Below, piece after piece: positions 59,811-64,000 of a stretch of 64,000 nt of DNA (its first letter is position 1; every line of letters begins with the position of its first letter). The notes beneath the pieces are model-generated. The model had not been told where the DNA came from and ran no database searches. It saw nothing but the letters and a program-made list of their open reading frames with translations. The DNA comes from Stictocephala bisonia (taxonomy: Eukaryota; Arthropoda; Insecta; Hemiptera; Membracidae), in contig JAQJVL010000148.1 in assembly GCA_035578905.1 (NCBI GenBank), forward strand, positions 1,122,729 through 1,186,728, read 5' to 3'. The translations under genes and the position numbers were made by a program.

Positions 59811-60180
59811 GTGGAGGACACGAATCGCAAATGTAATACGTGGAACTACCACTGCCGCTGGTCGATAAGGTAGGACTCGAAGTACTAGCACCGCTGGTCG
59901 ATAAGGTAGGACTAGATGTACTAGCACCGCTGGTCGATAAGGTAGGACTCGATGTACTAGCACCGCTGGTCGATAAGGTAGGACTCGATGTACTAGCACC
60001 GCTGGTCGATAAGGTAGGACTAGATGTACTAGCACCACTGGTCGATAAAGTAGAAGGCATTTTAGTGGATGAGTAGTAAAGCCCCCTTGCTGATCTTTGT
60101 AGAACAGAAGAGAAGGCTAGATGGATAGAAGCAATTGAAAATAGCACGAACAGTGAAGCTGAGAACAAACACAATGTCAT
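59806..60180 (-). CDS. Small secreted Ser/Thr-rich repeat protein, intronless
   Basis: Encodes 124 residues. The N-terminus MTLCLFSASLFVLFSIASIH followed by LAFSSVLQRS is a textbook signal peptide (hydrophobic core of about 18 residues, small residues before a likely cleavage near residue 24). After a short unique segment (RSARGLYYSSTKMP) come five copies of the 12-residue repeat TLSTSGASTSSP and a partial sixth, then a unique end GSGSSTYYICDSCPPQ with two Cys. The repeat is rich in potential O-glycosylation sites, as in mucin-like, cuticular or salivary secreted proteins; the actual role is unknown. ATG choice: first Met, 20 bp after a predicted transcription start. The minus-strand end and start are unique sequence, unlike the shadow frame on the plus strand. 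Confidence 0.6.
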   Translation of the reverse strand: MTLCLFSASLFVLFSIASIHLAFSSVLQRSARGLYYSSTKMPSTLSTSGASTSSPTLSTSGASTSSPTLSTSGASTSSPTLSTSGASTSSPTLSTSGASTSSPTLSTSGSGSSTYYICDSCPPQ

Positions 60181-60197
60181 GTTAGAAATATAAGTTT

Positions 60198-60233
60198 AAT
60201 GACTATGGATACATTGTAAAACAAGTATATAAA
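60198..60233 (-). promoter_or_regulatory. TATA box and initiator of the secreted-repeat gene
   Basis: On the minus strand TTTATATACT (60233-60224) is followed about 30 bp later by AGTCATTA, an insect initiator (TCAKT type) with the A at 60200. The ATG at 60180 would give a 5' UTR of about 20 bases. Confidence 0.45.
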
Positions 60234-60239
60234 TAAACG

Positions 60240-61670
60240 AGTAAAACAAAATTAACTTGCGAATAGTTTAAAATTATTTTATTTGAACTACCCTTTATTT
60301 ATTTTTTTTTAAGGTTATGCTATAAATTAAAAACCTGATCTTATGGTTTGGCGCTTGAATAGAAAATTATTATGTAACTAAAATTCTTTCGAATAGTATA
60401 TATTTACGAACTTTTTTCATCAAGATTTTTTGATCACTAAATGTACAGAATCCTAGAGTGAGCTTTTTGTTTTTAGAATGTACATCTCGGATGGCTTTCA
60501 AAGACTAGCTACCACACTAATAAAAGATTAACAAATTGGACGATTAAAAAATAATCTAAATAAAATAAAATCTATATTACAAAGTACTTGTGTCTTTGTG
60601 CTTAAAAACTGATCTCCCGTAAAAGTGCTAAATCCATGTTTCGTAACCATTTCAACACGTGATTCTCCGTTTGAATGAAAGCAAGCCAATAATCCCTGAA
60701 AAGAACTTAATAGGCACTCATTATCTACATGATTCATAGTTTTTGGGAGTGAAACAATCCCTTGCATAATTATTCTGTAAATTTGGAGGCATATAGATTG
60801 AAATACTTTTTAGAAAGAAATAATTATTTAATTTTCAAATATAAATTTTTCTCGTATTACAGTATAATATAACTTGTAACCAACCCTGACAAAAACGTGT
60901 TCAATAACAAGGTTATCTAATATCAAATGTCACATAGTTTGTTAGATCTTTAATGATTTAATATGTATGATTAAATATGCAATAATTATAAAATAATATG
61001 CGTAAATTAAATCCTAAACCCCTTGTGGGAAAATTTGTAACCAAATATTTCAAGAACTACAGTGGTGATTTTCAGCGATCGTCAGTGGCATTGCTGTATC
61101 AAGTGATTTTCAGCGATTGTCAGTGGCATCGCTGTATCAAGTGATTTTGTAAAAAGCACATTGAATTAACCATGCCAGGCTACATTGTTTTTGCACGAAA
61201 CTGTTTGTTCAGAATCATGTGAAGTTATGTATACCACTTGAAAGTCAATTATCTAACAAACACGTTTTCAGCTAAGGGTAAGAGATATCACGATATTTAG
61301 CAAAATGTATCGAAAAAGACTAAATGAAAAACATTGTTTCTATAAGGCCAGAAATATTTCATGTATAACAGTAATGTAATGTATAAGCGTGTTTTCTCCT
61401 ATATAATAATCACTTACAATATACGTTAATATCAAATTACAAAACATATAGGGAAACGCACAAGCATGTCACAAACCTTTGGCAGCCATATTGACGTCAT
61501 AAAACCCCCTAGGGAGGGAGCAGAAAAATGTGAGTCTCGGTCTTTTTATACTCTTCCACTCATAAACTATCTCAGCCCAAAGTTTGCCATATGTGAAAAA
61601 TTTGTCGACTATCCCATCCCATTAAAATTTGTATCCACTAACTTGCTACTAGACAACAGTTCTGTATTTT
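60240..61670. other. AT-rich intergenic DNA
   Basis: No confident gene. A 79-codon minus frame (60767-60528) has no recognisable domain. A 42-bp tandem duplication (gtgattttcagcgatcgtca, gtggcattgctgtatcaa) lies at about 61066-61143. Confidence 0.4.
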
Positions 61671-61675
61671 ATTTT

Positions 61676-62175
61676 CTCCCATAAGCGTTAGCAAAGAGAA
61701 AGATTGTGATCGTGCAGAAAAATTTGTGTTAAAAGTTGGTCTAAAAATACCATTAAGGTTCCCCTGAACCCAAAAAGTGGTTTTTCAAAAAAATTTTTGG
61801 TGTGTGTTTGTGTGTAAGTGCAGTTCGCTGGAAACCAAATGGATGGGTCAATTTTTATTAAATTTAGTTTGTAGGTGTATTTAGCCAATACATCAAGACC
61901 ATTTTTCACTTTTTTGAAATGTTAGTTTTTAATTTTTATGAGAAAAAACAAACAAAAATGGAATTTTCTCAAAAACAACTCTAACGATTTCAATTGAATT
62001 TTCACGAAAGATGTAAATTATAATTTAAAATATTTTAGTAAAAACCGCATGTCTCTAACTTGATTAGTTTTTGATTTATGGCAAAAAAAACATATTCGGG
62101 AATGAAACTGGTAATTTTCAAAGTTTTTATTTTTTAGTGTTTAATACGGGAGAAAGTTTGTGCCAATTCTTTGGA
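61676..62175 (+). mobile_element. Dispersed repeat B, copy 3
   Basis: Starts at ctcccataagcgttagcaaa, the same terminal block found inverted at 15.99-16.01 kb, and continues with gttcccctgaacccaaaaag, gcagttcgctgga, aatggatggg, tatttagccaata, caaaaatggaattttctcaa and aaactggtaattttcaaag. This order matches copy 2 at 21.95 kb. Confidence 0.78.
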
Positions 62176-62589
62176 ACCATTCATTTCAATATGTTTAAAA
62201 TGATTTTATTTTTATTTTATACTTATTTTCTACAAGTAATACCATACTACTTACACTTCATGGTGTTCGAGCTGTGGACAGATGTGTAAGCACAGTGATT
62301 GTAAGTCCTGGCTTGGTTTATTTAAATAGGGAAATATTAAGTAAGCCTCAATGATAGCAGCTAGTTAAATATTTCGAAACACGTCTTAGTACTGGCAGCT
62401 TCTTTCCTTACTATCTATGCCAAGATATAGACATTTTTTTGTCATTTATAATTGGTTTGGCACCGTTAGAGGCTTTTATAATAACTAAAAACTTATATGA
62501 AGATGTAACGAAGTATGTTTTGTGATTATTTTGTCTATTAATAACATTCAATCACTATTTTCATTCAATTTGATCAAATTTGTTTTCTT

Positions 62590-62797
62590 AAGATACCGAT
62601 CGTCAAGATATGGGCGAATATGGGTTTCGAATGAGATGAGCAAATGTAGTTATTGATACAAACTAAGGTCGACAAGTCCTTAGAAAGTGTCATTAATTAA
62701 TAGCCCGATGAGAAAAATGTGTTACAACTCTGATTGGGATCGAACTGAGAACCTTTATCTTATGAAGCTTGGCTTTAACCAACTACACTACCGACCG
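62590..62797 (-). mobile_element. SINE1, inverted copy, internally shortened
   Basis: gataccgatcgtcaagatat, ggtttcgaatgagatgagc, aactaaggtcgac, cattaattaatagcccgatg, gattgggatcgaactgagaa and aaccaactacactaccgacc match the 57.4-kb copy, with about 30 bp missing in the middle. Confidence 0.78.
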
Positions 62798-62929
62798 ACT
62801 GTGACATAATCAAAATGAAGACTACGTCAACTACCATCTCAACAATCATCGTCCTTATAAAAATAACATATCAAAACCAAAGCCGAATAGAAACTCGTGG
62901 ATAACACTGGAAAAAGTTCATTACGAGAA

Positions 62930-63660
62930 AAGTTTAAATTCCATCATTCAATTTCCCGAAAAACCAACAATGAGAATTTTAAAACTTTTTAGAAATTACC
63001 GGAAAATATATAAGAAAAACATTTAGAGCGCTAAGAAAATCGAAGATGTACTTAAGCGCTCAGAAAACTTTTCTAAAACTGCTCGGGATATAATCAATAA
63101 TACAAACAAGGATGACGTCAAAAAACAAAACATTGACGACATTAAGCTGGGGAATGAAATTTTTAGGAATCCATTTGACATGGCACTAGAATTTATAAAT
63201 ATTTGTTAGCAACTTCCGGTCAAACCGGTAAAGGTTCCCAGGCATTTTTACCACTTGACCCGCCCGTGTCTTCTATGATCCCAACCCCAGTGACCGATTT
63301 GGAGGTGGCTCATGTGATACAAAACCTTCAAAAAAAGAAAAGAAAAAAAGTGCAGTGCTAATGCCATGTCTACGTGGCTGCTGAAACGTTGCTCTGAACA
63401 CCTCTTGAGGCCATTGTCAAAATTAATCAATGCATCTTTTGCCAACGGAATGTATCCGGATTCTTTAAAAACAGCGAAAGTGGCGCCAATTTTTAAGAAA
63501 GCGACCCCTCTTTACTAAATAATTATCGTCCTATATCGATTCTGCCAGTATTCAGTAAGATATTTGAAAAACTCTTTCTGGATAGATTGGGAAGTTTTTA
63601 AAACAAATTCTACATTTTAGATACCACACAGTTTGGATTTAGGAAAAATAAATTAATTAA
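62930..63660 (+). mobile_element. LINE reverse transcriptase 5' half, degenerate and 3'-truncated
   Basis: Segments in shifting frames give the linker and start of a non-LTR reverse transcriptase: NYRKIYKKNI with DVLKRSENFSKTARDIINNT, DIKLGNEIFRNPFDMALEFI, then (about 63357-63510) STWLLKRCSEHLLRPLSKLI + NASFANGMYPDSLKTAKVAP and IFKK, then after a shift LNNYRPISILPVFSKIFEKL and TTQFGFRKNK. SLKTAKVxPIFKK, NYRPISILPVFSKIFEK and QFGFRK are hallmark motifs of jockey/CR1-type LINEs. Stops and frameshifts show it is dead. The sequence breaks off at about 63.66 kb before the FADD box. Confidence 0.8.
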
Positions 63661-64000
63661 CTGGATATATAAATATTAGCCATTTTTTTCCTAATCACTC
63701 ATCACTATTTTTCCAAAACCATACGTCCAATTAACTTTAAATTTTGTACATTGGTTTATCTTGGTCCCTAGAGGAAAGGATTTTCCTCTCCGACCTAAGG
63801 ACTCCCAACCCACTGGCCTGCAAAATTCCCATGGTATTCTAATGGCGCGATGTTAATTGATTGATTTATCTGATTAACAACTGTTAAATAAAAATTAGTC
63901 TAAACTTTTAAAATTAAAAATAATTGAGTACAGTAGTAAATTATACATAAAATCGGCTTTTCTAAATTGGATTTTAGATTAAGTAATTTGAATTATAGCG
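63661..64000. other. Unassigned AT-rich DNA at the window edge
   Basis: No ORF or tandem repeat; cctagaggaaaggattttcc near 63.77 kb suggests another unclassified dispersed repeat. Confidence 0.3.

Noticed and set aside
59840..60076. Plus-strand 78-codon frame with LAPLVDKVGLDV repeats
   Set aside because: Shadow of the minus-strand secreted-protein gene; no unique ends, signal peptide or promoter.
60528..60767. 79-codon minus frame
   Set aside because: No domain, signal peptide or promoter recognised; length is within chance for this window.

Overview
This is a eukaryotic, AT-rich, repeat-dominated nuclear window. It is most likely from an insect, and a large-genome hemipteran-type insect fits best, but the species cannot be fixed from sequence alone. 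Evidence: spliced exons with GT/AG borders, CCTAA pentamer runs (the arthropod telomere unit) at about 10.07 kb, several non-LTR retrotransposon remnants, a decayed FLYWCH/MULE DNA transposon, tRNA-derived SINEs with AAAT tails, and long satellite and minisatellite arrays. By my coordinate sums roughly a quarter to a third of the window is tandem repeat. There is no bacterial gene, operon or CRISPR array.

Host genes are scarce. (i) At 1.5-2.2 kb are the last two coding exons of a plus-strand gene whose C-terminus resembles the nrf-6-like acyltransferase 3 family, with earlier tandem decayed copies of the penultimate exon. (ii) At 60.2-59.8 kb on the minus strand is a compact intronless gene for a small secreted Ser/Thr-rich protein with a 12-residue tandem repeat, a TATA/Inr promoter and a stop codon overlapping AATAAA. 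(iii) At the left edge (1-227, minus) is a partial, probably element-derived CxxC...H...C domain. (iv) At 47.2 kb is an orphan 108-residue ORF. Other long open frames are by-products of repeats whose period is a multiple of three.

Layout: 0-3.2 kb, zinc-binding fragment, acyltransferase 3' end, LINE 3' end. 3.5-6 kb, microsatellite, 36-bp minisatellite family A, 98-bp array. 6-11 kb, AT-rich with SINE2 and repeat H copies. 11.2-13.4 kb, 145-bp satellite. 13.4-18.9 kb, dispersed repeats. 18.9-20.2 kb, 24-bp minisatellite. 20.2-27.8 kb, dispersed repeats, TIR elements, a 5'-truncated LINE, a CT microsatellite. 28.4-33.8 kb, 143-bp satellite with higher-order structure. 34.4-36.3 kb, 138-bp satellite. 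38.6-40.3 kb, 94-bp and 61-bp arrays with tRNA-like sequence. 40.9-45 kb, inverted repeat H, SINE1, family A array. 46-47.1 kb, 59-bp satellite. 48.6-50.2 kb, 41-bp minisatellite with a 205-bp higher-order unit. 52.1-54.4 kb, MULE. 54.6-55.6 kb, a third family A array. 56.6-59.6 kb, 60-bp and 76-bp arrays with SINE insertions. 59.8-60.2 kb, secreted-protein gene. 61.7-63.7 kb, repeat B, SINE1 and LINE reverse transcriptase remnants.

The parts do not form a pathway. The main relationships are evolutionary: SINE families with different heads share one 3' tail; a SINE A-box segment has become a satellite; one minisatellite family occurs at three arrays plus a solo monomer; and decayed transposons carry recognisable termini and target duplications.
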